The translations under genes were made by a program, and so were the position numbers. From contig JAXGQR010000015.1 in assembly GCA_040766325.1 (NCBI GenBank), positions 1 through 43,368 of the forward strand: a stretch of DNA of 43,368 nucleotides, written 5' to 3'. The notes under the pieces were generated by a model. It saw only the letters and a list, made by a program, of their open reading frames with translations. It did not search any database and was not told the DNA's origin. Position 1 is the stretch's first letter, and every line of letters begins with the position of its first letter. This DNA is from Dehalobacterium sp040766325. GTDB taxonomy: Bacteria > Bacillota > Dehalobacteriia > Dehalobacteriales > Dehalobacteriaceae. Shown here piece by piece: positions 25,021-32,851 of the stretch.

Positions 25021-25746
25021 ATGGAAAAAATAATTGAAATAAAAGAGCTGACTAAGATCTATTCCAATGGTCGGGGCATTGAGGATTTGGATCTGGAGAT
25101 CTATCAAGGTGATATTTTCGGGTTTTTGGGCCCTAATGGAGCGGGCAAAACCACCGCTATGAAAATCATGACGGGACTAATTAAGCCTGACCGGGGCTCT
25201 GTCAAGCTCTTTGGTTATGATATAATTGAAGAATATGAAAAAGCCATGGCCCAGGTCGGCTGTTTAATCGAGGTAGTGGAGTCTTATCCTTATCTTAGTG
25301 CTTATGATAATTTAAAACAACTAGCCCGCTTTTATCCCTCGGTTGATCAGGCACGTATCGAAGAGGTTTTAGAGATAACCGGGATTCATCGTTATCGGGA
25401 CGAAAAACCGAAAAAGTTTTCTCTGGGGATGAAGCAGCGCTTAGGCTTGGCTATAGCCATCCTATCCCGCCCCAAACTTCTGATTTTAGACGAGCCTTTA
25501 AATGGTCTGGATGTAGAAGGGATGATTGACATTCGTAATCTGATAAAAAGTTTAGCGGAAAAAGAGGGTACGACCTTTTTTATTTCCAGCCATTTAATTC
25601 ATGATGTTGAGCTAACCTGCAGCCGGATCGGGGTGATCTACCAGGGCAAGATTCTCAATGTAGATGATAAAGAGAACATTCTCAAGAATTATGCCAGCCT
25701 GGAAAATTATTTCGTTAGTGAGGTGGAAAGCAATGGCCGTGTTTAA
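25021..25746 (+). CDS. ABC transporter ATPase (BcrA-like)
   Basis: 241 residues with Walker A GPNGAGKTT, signature FSLGMKQR, Walker B LLILDEPLNGLD and H-loop ISSHLIHDVE. The FSLGMKQR signature is typical of the BcrA/antibiotic-peptide resistance type. The ATG at 25021 is 7 nt after GGAGG, whereas 25015 is only 1 nt away. The stop overlaps the permease start by 14 nt. It forms an operon with the permease and the HK/RR pair at 26506-28642, the common layout of cell-envelope stress and peptide-resistance modules. Confidence 0.92.
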   Translation: MEKIIEIKELTKIYSNGRGIEDLDLEIYQGDIFGFLGPNGAGKTTAMKIMTGLIKPDRGSVKLFGYDIIEEYEKAMAQVGCLIEVVESYPYLSAYDNLKQLARFYPSVDQARIEEVLEITGIHRYRDEKPKKFSLGMKQRLGLAIAILSRPKLLILDEPLNGLDVEGMIDIRNLIKSLAEKEGTTFFISSHLIHDVELTCSRIGVIYQGKILNVDDKENILKNYASLENYFVSEVESNGRV

Positions 25747-26485
25747 AGCTGCCCTAACGAATGAACTGGAAAAATTATACAAGAAAAAGAAGGCCTTGGC
25801 CGCGCTGCTTCTTTCCATCGCCGTTATTATCCTTGGTCAATTAATGATAATTGGTGTGCGCTCCGGCTTTGGAATTCGGGGAGCAGGCAGCGGGGAGTTT
25901 CCCATTCTTGTCTTATCCGTGGTGCTATATTCCATCTTACCCTTATTTATTGCCTTAGTTGCCATTGATAGTTTTTCCGGAGAGTTCGCCCATAATATCA
26001 TCCGCATTGTCCTGACGCGACCGGTCAGCCGCTTTAAAATCTTTAGTGCTAAGGTGACCGCCATTGCTCTCTTTGTTTTATTTAATTTGTTACTGATCTT
26101 TATTTTTTCCACTCTCGCCGGTTTCATTGTGGATTACCAAGGAATGACCATGGTAAGTATCGTTAAATCCTTCATGGTTTATGTGGTAAGTTTGTTACCC
26201 TTGTTAGTTTTAGCCTTGGGGATTATTCTGTTGGCCCAAATGATCAAAAGCGGTATTTCTGTTTTTTTTATTACGGTTTTATTATTTGTGGCTTCCCATG
26301 TTTTGGTCTTGATTTTTCCTCAATATTCCAGCCTGCTTATCACTACTCACATCGGCTGGTATAAACTATGGCTGGCGCAGCCTTTTCCGTGGCAGATCGT
26401 CCTTCGTGAAATACTTCTCCTGGTGGGTTATGGAATCATGCTCTTTGTAGCCGCCTTTTATTTATTTGAGCGGAAGGAATTTTAA
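25733..26485 (+). CDS. ABC transporter permease (ABC-2/BcrB-like)
   Basis: 250 residues with about six hydrophobic segments, beginning MAVFKAALTNELEKLYKKKK and followed by a first helix at about 22-43. A cytoplasmic RIVLTRPVSRFKIF loop is the typical ATPase-contact segment of ABC2_membrane_2 proteins. ATG 25733 lies 6 nt after GAGGTGG and overlaps the ATPase gene. The gene is followed after 20 nt by the histidine kinase. Confidence 0.88.
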   Translation: MAVFKAALTNELEKLYKKKKALAALLLSIAVIILGQLMIIGVRSGFGIRGAGSGEFPILVLSVVLYSILPLFIALVAIDSFSGEFAHNIIRIVLTRPVSRFKIFSAKVTAIALFVLFNLLLIFIFSTLAGFIVDYQGMTMVSIVKSFMVYVVSLLPLLVLALGIILLAQMIKSGISVFFITVLLFVASHVLVLIFPQYSSLLITTHIGWYKLWLAQPFPWQIVLREILLLVGYGIMLFVAAFYLFERKEF

Positions 26486-26505
26486 GGTGCTGAAAAGGAG
26501 ATAGA

Positions 26506-27924
26506 ATGAATCTGAAGAAAAGATTGATCATGGCAAATTTAATGACAGTTGCCATTCCCCTGGTGATTACCGTTTTATTGACTTTGATCTTTTTGTTTTT
26601 TTATGGGAAATTAAGTGACCCTAATATTGCGGTTTCTCGTTATCAACAATTAATCACCATCGAGCGGCAATTTTTCCGCAATGAGCAAAATCTTTTGACA
26701 GACCAGCCGGAAGCCATTGAAGAGGAGGTAAATCAGCGGGAATTATTAAGCCAACTGGAGCATGTCAAAGGAGAGCTGGTAATCCTGAAAAACGGTCAGG
26801 TGTTTTTTTCCTCTGCCGACTTCACTCAGATTGATGTAACTAAATTGCTCCGGGCCGGCAACGACCGGGTGAAGATTAATAATGTCTCTTATATCGTGCG
26901 CCCGGTGCAATTAAGCTATTTGGATGGATCCCTGGTTCAAGTGCTTCTGATGGCTCCGGTAGCGGATTCTGCCGTTGGTTTAAAGGTCGTTTTGTGGTTT
27001 ATAGTACTGGTTTTTCTCATCTCTTTGATCATTACCAATTTTTTTATCGGTCAACAGATTTCTCAGACCATTTTGCAGCCTGTCCAGCACCTGCAGCAGG
27101 CTGCCGGAAAGATCAGCAAGGGGAATCTGGAGGAAGAAATTCTGGCTGAAGGAGACCGGGAGCTTCAGGAACTTTGTCGTGATCTGGAAATGATGCGTAT
27201 TAAGCTTAAGGAATTGATCCATAACCAATTGAAATTTGAAGAGAATCGCAAGATGCTGATCACCAGTATTTCTCATGATTTAAAAACCCCCATTACCTCG
27301 ATTAAAGGTTATGTGGAAGGAATTTTGGATGGAGTGGCCGATAATCCGGAAAAAATTACGAAGTATTTAAAGACGATTGGGTTGAAAGCAGACCAGGTAG
27401 ATAAATTAATTGACGACCTATTGCTTTTTTCTAAATTGGATTTGAATCAAATTCCTTTCCAATTGGAGCGGGTCTTGATTGAGGATTATTTGAAATCAGT
27501 TTTATCGGAGCATGGGCTGGAGCTGGAAAGCAAAAAAATTAAATTATTTTTTCACAATGAATTGACTCAAGCGCAATTTGTTTTTTTGGATCAAGAAAAG
27601 ATGCAACGGGTGCTTATGAATATCCTGGACAATGCCGTCAAGTATGTGCCGGAAGGACTGGGAGAGATTCATGTTTCGCTGAGGGAGACCAATACCGGTG
27701 TGATTATGGAATTTCGCGATAATGGTTCGGGGATTCGGGAAGAGGATTTACCTTATATTTTTGAACGCTTTTATCGCGGAGACCAGGCGAGAACGGAGCG
27801 AAAGGGCAGCGGCCTGGGATTGGCCATCGGGAAACAAATTGTAGAAGGTCATCAGGGACGCATTTGGGCAGTACGGGCAGACGAAGGGGGGACCAGCATT
27901 ATGATCTCCCTGCGCAAAGGATGA
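26506..27924 (+). CDS. sensor histidine kinase
   Basis: 472 residues: membrane helix at about 12-34, extracytoplasmic domain at about 35-155, second helix at about 160-185, a HAMP region (TILQPVQHLQQAAGKISKG), then the HisKA phosphoacceptor His257 in SISHDLKTPI. The HATPase domain has N-box NILDNAVKYV, G1 DNGSGI, F-box YIFERFYRG and G2 GSGLGLAI. The stimulus is unknown; the neighbouring ABC transporter and secreted protein suggest envelope stress or a peptide. A ribosome binding site AAGGAGAT precedes the ATG. It ends 13 nt before its response regulator. Confidence 0.95.
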   Translation: MNLKKRLIMANLMTVAIPLVITVLLTLIFLFFYGKLSDPNIAVSRYQQLITIERQFFRNEQNLLTDQPEAIEEEVNQRELLSQLEHVKGELVILKNGQVFFSSADFTQIDVTKLLRAGNDRVKINNVSYIVRPVQLSYLDGSLVQVLLMAPVADSAVGLKVVLWFIVLVFLISLIITNFFIGQQISQTILQPVQHLQQAAGKISKGNLEEEILAEGDRELQELCRDLEMMRIKLKELIHNQLKFEENRKMLITSISHDLKTPITSIKGYVEGILDGVADNPEKITKYLKTIGLKADQVDKLIDDLLLFSKLDLNQIPFQLERVLIEDYLKSVLSEHGLELESKKIKLFFHNELTQAQFVFLDQEKMQRVLMNILDNAVKYVPEGLGEIHVSLRETNTGVIMEFRDNGSGIREEDLPYIFERFYRGDQARTERKGSGLGLAIGKQIVEGHQGRIWAVRADEGGTSIMISLRKG

Positions 27925-27937
27925 TAGGGGGGTCATT

Positions 27938-28642
27938 ATGAAAAAGATTTTAATTGTGGAGGATGATTCCAGTATTGCGGAATTGGAGAAAGATTATTTG
28001 GAAGTGGCCGGCTTTGAGGTTGAGATTTGTGCTGATGGCCTAAAGGCCTTCAAGCTGATCCAAGAAAAGGCCTATGATCTTTTAATTATTGATATTATGC
28101 TTCCCGGCATGGACGGGTTGGAGATCCTACGCCATATCCAAGAGGAGAAGGATATCCCTGTTCTTCTCGTTTCAGCCAAAAAAGAGGAAATTGATAAGAT
28201 CAAAGGACTAAGTCTAGGTGCTGACGATTACATTACTAAGCCTTTTAGTCCGGGGGAGCTGGTAGCCCGGGTGCAGGCCCATCTGAACAACTACGAGCGA
28301 TTAAAGAAAATCATGCAGGGAAGTGCCCCGAAAGGGGAATCCTCTGTTATTACCATTCGGGGCTTACGCATCGAAAGGGAGGCGCGCCGGGTTTTTATCA
28401 ACGAGCGTGAGGTAAATTTAGCTCATAAAGAGCTAGATCTTCTTTTGTTTTTAGCCCAAAATCCTAATCGGGTCTTTGGTCGGGAGGAATTATTTGAAAA
28501 GGTCTGGGGTATGGATGCTTTGGGAGATGCGGCCACGGTCACTGTTCATATTGCCCGCATCCGGGATAAAATTGAAATCAATCCCGCTCAGCCTCAATAT
28601 GTGGAAACAGTATGGGGTGCCGGGTATCGCTTTCGAGTGTGA
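27938..28642 (+). CDS. OmpR/PhoB-type response regulator
   Basis: 234 residues. Receiver domain at 1-118 with acidic pocket Glu8-Asp9-Asp10, phosphoacceptor Asp52 in IIDIMLPGMDG and the conserved lysine in DDYITKPFSPGE. Winged-helix Trans_reg_C domain at about 130-232, ending in VETVWGAGYRFRV. It likely controls the ABC operon upstream. It is the last gene of the operon, ahead of the terminator at 28786-28823. Confidence 0.96.
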   Translation: MKKILIVEDDSSIAELEKDYLEVAGFEVEICADGLKAFKLIQEKAYDLLIIDIMLPGMDGLEILRHIQEEKDIPVLLVSAKKEEIDKIKGLSLGADDYITKPFSPGELVARVQAHLNNYERLKKIMQGSAPKGESSVITIRGLRIEREARRVFINEREVNLAHKELDLLLFLAQNPNRVFGREELFEKVWGMDALGDAATVTVHIARIRDKIEINPAQPQYVETVWGAGYRFRV

Positions 28643-28785
28643 TCTGAGAGGGCAATTTGATCGGAGTTGATTCATGAAAGTTAAGGTTTAAAGTTGAATA
28701 AAATGCCAGGCTATTTATTTCTCCTATCGGTTATGTCCGGTGCGGAATATTTGCTTGTTAGATTGCGCTCATGCTGGAGCATTAT

Positions 28786-28823
28786 AAAAAAAGGGAGTCA
28801 TCTGTCGGATGATCTCCCTTTTT
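28786..28823 (+). terminator. intrinsic terminator of the two-component operon
   Basis: GGGAG-TCATC (28793-28802) pairs with GATGA-T-CTCCC (28808-28818) with one bulged T, loop TGTCG, followed by TTTTT. It stands about 150 nt after the response regulator; the stretch 28643-28785 before it shows no gene. The sequence GTGCGCCC of the intron remnant begins 5 nt after the T run. Confidence 0.9.
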
Positions 28824-28827
28824 AATT

Positions 28828-28955
28828 GTGCGCCCTGCATGGGCTCAATCTAAGGGGTGAAAGTCCCGAACACACCCCGGAAGTGGGAAGTGTATAGCTA
28901 AGGACAAGGGTGTCCACTGCGAAGTGGAATCTGAAGTAAGTCGGCGGCAAGTGCA
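28828..28955 (+). mobile_element. 5' remnant of a group IIC-like intron
   Basis: The stretch beginning GTGCGCCCTGCATGGGCTC closely resembles, from memory, domain I of bacterial group IIC introns such as O.i.I1. Typical features are GGGTGAAAGTCCCGAAC, ACAAGGGTGTCC, GGAATCTGAAG and TCGGCGGCAA. Similarity fades after about 28955 and no reverse transcriptase or domain V is seen, so it is a truncated copy. It lies directly downstream of a terminator hairpin, the known target preference of IIC introns. The following 28956-29069 is AT-rich with only an imperfect inverted repeat (AGGTATT 28997-29003, AATACCT 29033-29039) and no gene. Confidence 0.75.
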
Positions 28956-29069
28956 AAAAAACAAATAATTTGAAAATAAGTTTTGTTCTAAAAAGAAGGT
29001 ATTTATCAAAAAACATCTAATGATAAGAAAATAATACCTATTATTACAAAATATATCAGTAATGCCCTG

Positions 29070-29817
29070 ATGGATAAGGTATGTCTGGATCAAGTGTATC
29101 CATTGGTCACAGAGATCACGGACAGCATCGGCAGGAAGATCAATTTTCAATACACGGATAATTTTTATGAAGAGGATGGGGAGGATGACAATAACAATCC
29201 CGTCACCGTAACCATAAAGGATCCAAGCCTGAGTCAAACCAAAACCCTTACCTATCAGCGCGGGATCATTAATACCCATTCAGATGATTATTTATTCCAA
29301 GGGGTCCTTTTAAGTTATAAAATCGGTGAATTGGATGGTCATTGAGCGCAAAGCCTATCCCGTAAGCGGCGGCACCGGGGTCAAGGAAAGCTACGCTTAT
29401 GACCTGACGGATAATATGATTCGCCTTACAGACGGGAACGGAAACCAAACTGATTTTCACTATGACCCTCTGGGGAATGTAAAGAGTGTCACCAATGCTT
29501 TGGGGGAAACCGTTGATTACGCCTACAACCACCTGAACCAAGTCAGTGAAATCAAGCAATACGAGAACAGCCAAAGCATTATTAACAGCAAAGCCTATGA
29601 CGGACGGGGAGCTTTGCTCTCACAAACCAGGCCCATGGGTGAGACCCGGACCTATGTTAATAACGCTGCCGGATTGCCTGTTTTAATGACGGATGCAACA
29701 GGCAAAAGCACCACCTATGCTTATGACTATCTGAATCGCCTCAAAGAGAAAAAGGCTCATGATGACGGGATCACCCGGGAAAGAATGTTGGGAAAGTGTC
29801 GCCTCTTTTTTTCATGA
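29070..29817 (+). pseudogene. Rhs/YD-repeat protein fragment, frameshifted
   Basis: Two overlapping frames encode pieces of one Rhs-type protein. The first (29070-29345) contains VTEITDSIGRKINFQYTD. The second (about 29326-29817) contains the tandem YD repeats: YAYDLTDNMIRLTDGNGNQT, FHYDPLGNVKSVTNALGETV, DYAYNHLNQVSEIKQYENS and TYAYDYLNRLKEKKAHDDGI. The frame changes near 29330-29345. Both ends are missing: there is no signal peptide, no core end and no toxin tip. The 3' end stops abruptly with RERMLGKCRLFFS, which is not Rhs-like. Intact Rhs proteins exceed 1000 residues. It is a decayed remnant beside the intron fragment. Confidence 0.85.
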
Positions 29818-29829
29818 GAAGTAAAAAAC

Positions 29830-29858
29830 TTGCACTATTTATGGTACTAATGTAAAAT
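29830..29858 (+). promoter_or_regulatory. sigma-A type promoter of ilvC
   Basis: TTGCAC (29830-29835), 17-bp spacer, TAAAAT (29853-29858). The leader of about 50 nt contains a small CGTGA/TCACG hairpin and then AAAGGGAGGAA. It is too short for a T-box or a branched-chain amino acid attenuator. Confidence 0.6.
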
Positions 29859-29914
29859 GGAGTAATAATTAAAAGGTATCGTGAGCTTTTTTCACGAAAG
29901 GGAGGAAATGTTTG

Positions 29915-30907
29915 ATGGCAAAGATGTATTATGATAGTGATGCGGATCTATCCTTGCTTAAAGGGAAAAAAATAGCAGTGATCGGTTATGGGAGTCAGGG
30001 ACATGCCCAGGCACAAAGCCTGCAGGATAGTGGTTTAGATGTGATTGTTGCCTTAAAAGAAGGCAGTAAAAGCTGGGACCGGGCGGTGGCAGATGGGATG
30101 AAGGTAGCTACTGCTGCTGAGGCGGCCGAACAGGCTGACATGATACATATTTTATTGCCCGATGAAGTGCAGGCGGAGGTTTATCGGGAATGTATCGCAC
30201 CTCACCTGAAACCGGGAAATATTATTGGTTTTTCTCATGGCTTTAACATTCACTTCGCTCAGATTCAGCCCCCGGAAGATGTAGATGTGATTATGATTGC
30301 CCCTAAAGGACCGGGACATTTGGTACGGAGACAGTTTAAAGAAGGCGCCGGTGTTCCCTGTCTTATCGCTGTACAACAAGACTATTCCGGGAAGGCCAAG
30401 GATTTTGCTTTAGCTTTTGCCAAAGGCATTGGCGGCACCAGAGCCGGTGTGCTTGAGACTACCTTTAAGGAGGAAACAGAAACGGACTTGTTTGGCGAAC
30501 AAGCTGTTTTATGCGGCGGTTTAACTCATCTGATTCGTGCCGGTTTTGAAACCCTGGTAGAAGCTGGCTATCAACCGGAAGTAGCTTATTTTGAATGTCT
30601 CCATGAGATGAAATTGATTGTGGATCTGATTTATGAAGGCGGTATTGCCAATATGAGATATTCCATCAGTGATACGGCTGAGTGGGGAGATATTTCTACC
30701 GGGCCGCGTATTATTACTGATGAGACCAAAAATGAAATGAAAAAAGTTCTGGAAGAAATCCAAGACGGTAAATTTGCCCAAGGCTGGATTTTGGAAAATA
30801 AAGCGGGCCGTCCCATGTACAATGCTATTGTGAAACGAGATAAAGCCCATCAGATTGAGACCGTAGGCAAAGAGCTGCGGGCTATGATGTCTTGGCTGAA
30901 AAAATAA
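29915..30907 (+). CDS. ilvC: ketol-acid reductoisomerase, class I
   Basis: 330 residues. NADPH- and Mg-dependent conversion of acetolactate or acetohydroxybutyrate to dihydroxy acids in valine, leucine and isoleucine synthesis. N-terminal Rossmann domain with VIGYGSQGHAQAQSL; metal and substrate residues in ETETDLFGEQAVLCGG and ECLHEMKLIVDLIYEGG. ATG 29915 follows GGGAGGAA by 8 nt; a TTG at 29912 is directly adjacent. It stands alone, without the ilvBN/leu genes that usually flank it, and has its own promoter and terminator. Confidence 0.98.
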   Translation: MAKMYYDSDADLSLLKGKKIAVIGYGSQGHAQAQSLQDSGLDVIVALKEGSKSWDRAVADGMKVATAAEAAEQADMIHILLPDEVQAEVYRECIAPHLKPGNIIGFSHGFNIHFAQIQPPEDVDVIMIAPKGPGHLVRRQFKEGAGVPCLIAVQQDYSGKAKDFALAFAKGIGGTRAGVLETTFKEETETDLFGEQAVLCGGLTHLIRAGFETLVEAGYQPEVAYFECLHEMKLIVDLIYEGGIANMRYSISDTAEWGDISTGPRIITDETKNEMKKVLEEIQDGKFAQGWILENKAGRPMYNAIVKRDKAHQIETVGKELRAMMSWLKK

Positions 30908-30916
30908 TAAAATGCA

Positions 30917-30957
30917 GAAAACCCTTCTCCTTGATCAGGCAGAAGGGTTTTCTTTTT
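30917..30957 (+). terminator. intrinsic terminator after ilvC
   Basis: A perfect 12-bp stem, GAAAACCCTTCT (30917-30928) and AGAAGGGTTTTC (30941-30952), with a T-rich tail. Its minus-strand reading could also end the convergent tautomerase gene, whose stop is at 30962. Confidence 0.9.
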
Positions 30958-30961
30958 CTTC

Positions 30962-31150
30962 TTAACACTTATCGGCATTAAGCACGCCGGCTGTAGCAAG
31001 TTCGTCCTTTTCCATTTCTCGGATAATGATCGTCACTGCTTCCGGGGGGCAGGAGAGGGTTCGGGTAATGGCTTCCGTAACTTCTTTGACCATTGCACGT
31101 TTTTGTTCCACTGTGCGTCCTTTTAATATTTCCATTTGAACGATAGGCAT
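30962..31150 (-). CDS. 4-oxalocrotonate tautomerase-family protein
   Basis: 62 residues starting MPIVQMEILKGRTVEQKR. Pro2 is the catalytic N-terminal base after Met removal, which fixes the start at 31150 rather than at the upstream in-frame TTG at 31165. A ribosome binding site GGGAGGTGATCC precedes it. Length matches the 60-62-residue 4-OT subfamily, forming hexamers that isomerise unsaturated dicarboxylates or related enols. An arginine expected near residue 39 is represented by the TIIIREMEK segment. Convergent with ilvC. The substrate is unknown. Confidence 0.92.
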   Translation of the reverse strand: MPIVQMEILKGRTVEQKRAMVKEVTEAITRTLSCPPEAVTIIIREMEKDELATAGVLNADKC

Positions 31151-31459
31151 AGGATCACCTCCCAATTAGATTATTTACGGTATTGGCTTGTACATTATTT
31201 CGACAATCATGTTTAAATTCCTTTTCTGCGGCTCGCCGTCCCATGCTTATTTTATCCTGATGGGATGAAGAACTTGCTTCAAAAGAGGGATTTTTGCATG
31301 GAATGTCAAATAAAAGCTGTTAAAATAGAAATTAATAGGAAAGTCTACCTTTGGAAGAAACTTTTCCCTAGGGGCAAGGTTTAAGATTAATAAAGTGAAG
31401 TCCTATGAAAATAAGGGTATCATGGCGCGATAAAAAATTTATTAAAGGAGGTTTTACAG
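31151..31459. other. intergenic stretch between tautomerase and pfkA
   Basis: 309 nt with no gene-sized frame that carries a ribosome binding site. It must hold the divergent promoters of the tautomerase and pfkA genes. A TTAAAAT near 31320-31326 is the best -10-like hexamer on the plus strand, but no matching -35 at 16-18 nt is obvious. No RNA or repeat recognised. Confidence 0.6.
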
Positions 31460-32542
31460 ATGAGAATTGGCGTCCTAACAGGAGGAGGGGATTGCCCCGG
31501 CCTTAATGCAGTGATTCGAGCGGTGGTAAAAACAGCCATCCATGATTATGATATGGAGGTCTGGGGTATAAAAAATGGCTATAAAGGTTTAGTGGAAGAT
31601 GACCTTATTCCTTTAGGTACGGAGTCGGTAGTGGGGATATTGCCTAGGGGTGGTACTATTTTGGGCACCACGAACCGGGACAGTCCCTTTCGCTATCAAG
31701 TTATTTCCAATGGTCAGGTTGTCTATGTGGATAAATCAAAACAGGCCTTAGAAGTGATCCGCAAAAGAAAACTAGATGCTCTGATTATCATTGGAGGTGA
31801 TGGGACGTTAAATATTGCCCAGAAGTTTTATGATCTGGGGATTAACGTGATTGGTGTTCCCAAAACCATTGATAATGATATTTCGGGAACAGATATGACC
31901 TTTCGGTTTTGATACTGCCATGGCTACGGCGACAGATGCAATTGATAAACTGCATACTACGGCAGAAAGTCATCACCGGGTGATGATCTTGGAGGAATGG
32001 GCCGCGACGCCGGCTGGATTGCAATCCACTCAGGAATTGCCGGTGGAGCAGATGTGATCTTAATTCCGGAGATTCCCTTTACCATTGAAAAAGTATCTGC
32101 AAAAATTCAAGAGCGTGTAGCTCGGGGACGAAATTTTAGTATTATTGTCGTTGCCGAAGGAGCGGCTCCCCTGGGAGGAGAGCAGGTAACAGCGGGGGTT
32201 AATGTGGGAAATATTTATAATCCGGTAAAATTAGGCGGTATTGGACAATATGTTCAGGAAAAAATCACGGAAATCTCCGGCAAGGAAACGAGAGTCACCG
32301 TTTTGGGACATTTACAAAGGGGAGGGAGTCCGACCCCTTTCGATCGACTTTTAGCGACGCGGTACGGTTCTGTTGCAGTCCATGCCGTGGCTCGGGGAGA
32401 AAGGGATGTTATGGTTGCCCTGCGCGGTGAGAACATTATTACCATTCCCCTCAGGGAAGGGATTAAAGAACAAAAGAAAGTACCGCCTCAGGGGGAGTTG
32501 GTGAGCACGGCGAAAGCTGTAGGCATTAGCTTCGGCGATTGA
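31460..32542 (+). CDS. pfkA: 6-phosphofructokinase with two compensating frameshifts
   Basis: Phosphorylates fructose 6-phosphate at C1 in glycolysis. Residues visible: LTGGGDCPGLNAVIR, the phosphate-donor motif GGDGT, and PKTIDNDI, then MGRDAGW and EGAAPLGG. Gly in GGDGT favours ATP, while Lys in PKTIDND is a feature of pyrophosphate-type enzymes, so the donor is not certain. The frame breaks at 31901-31903, where an extra T in TTTCGG creates a TGA at 31910. It returns to the original frame at about 31995, where one base is missing before ATGGGCCGC. Corrected, it encodes 360 residues with GFDTAMATATDAIDKLH across the shifted part, a normal length. AAAGGAGG precedes ATG 31460. Sequencing errors are the likely cause. 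Confidence 0.92.
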
Positions 32543-32596
32543 TATCAGGTTGAAGGCCTTGGTCTTTGGGAAAATTAACATAAAGGACTGATCATA

Positions 32597-32788
32597 TTGC
32601 GTGGATTGGGCATTCTTTTAATCCTTATTGGCACCTGGTTCTTTTTTCGTCCGGAACATGGGGTAGATAGGATTTATAGGAGAATCTACAAAAAGAAAAC
32701 TATCCCCATCAGACAATCCCACATAATCGGCGCGCGAATGCTTGCTTTATTGTGGTTATTTGTCGGGGTTTTGATTTTTCTAAAATAG
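32597..32788 (+). CDS. small membrane protein of unknown function
   Basis: 63 residues from TTG 32597 (weak AAGGACT about 9 nt upstream). Two hydrophobic segments, RGLGILLILIGTWFFF and MLALLWLFVGVLIFLK, with a very basic stretch DRIYRRIYKKKTIPIR between them, suggesting both termini outside and a cytoplasmic basic loop. No family recognised. It lies 54 nt after pfkA and before the VanW gene; its reality is supported by the long open frame, start spacing and composition, but it is less certain than the neighbours. Confidence 0.55.
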   Translation: MRGLGILLILIGTWFFFRPEHGVDRIYRRIYKKKTIPIRQSHIIGARMLALLWLFVGVLIFLK

Positions 32789-32821
32789 CATAATTAGCTA
32801 ATTTTTTACCCCGCTTTACGA

Positions 32822-32827
32822 TATAAT
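32822..32827 (+). promoter_or_regulatory. -10 element for the VanW-family gene
   Basis: TATAAT immediately before an in-frame GTG at 32834. Transcription would start about there, so translation from 32834 would lack a leader. This favours the TTG at 32852 or 32858, which follow AAGGAGG at 32841-32847. No clear -35 is present. Confidence 0.5.
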
Positions 32828-32851
32828 GGGAAGGTGAAAAAAGGAGGAAGA

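Noticed and set aside
29070..29345. Independent 91-residue protein
   Set aside because: Its sequence is Rhs-like and continues into the next frame; it is a piece of the same broken gene, and no ribosome binding site precedes it.
31997..32542. Separate short phosphofructokinase gene starting at 31997
   Set aside because: It begins in the middle of the conserved MGRDAGW motif and is in the same frame as the upstream part; it is the second half of one pfkA.
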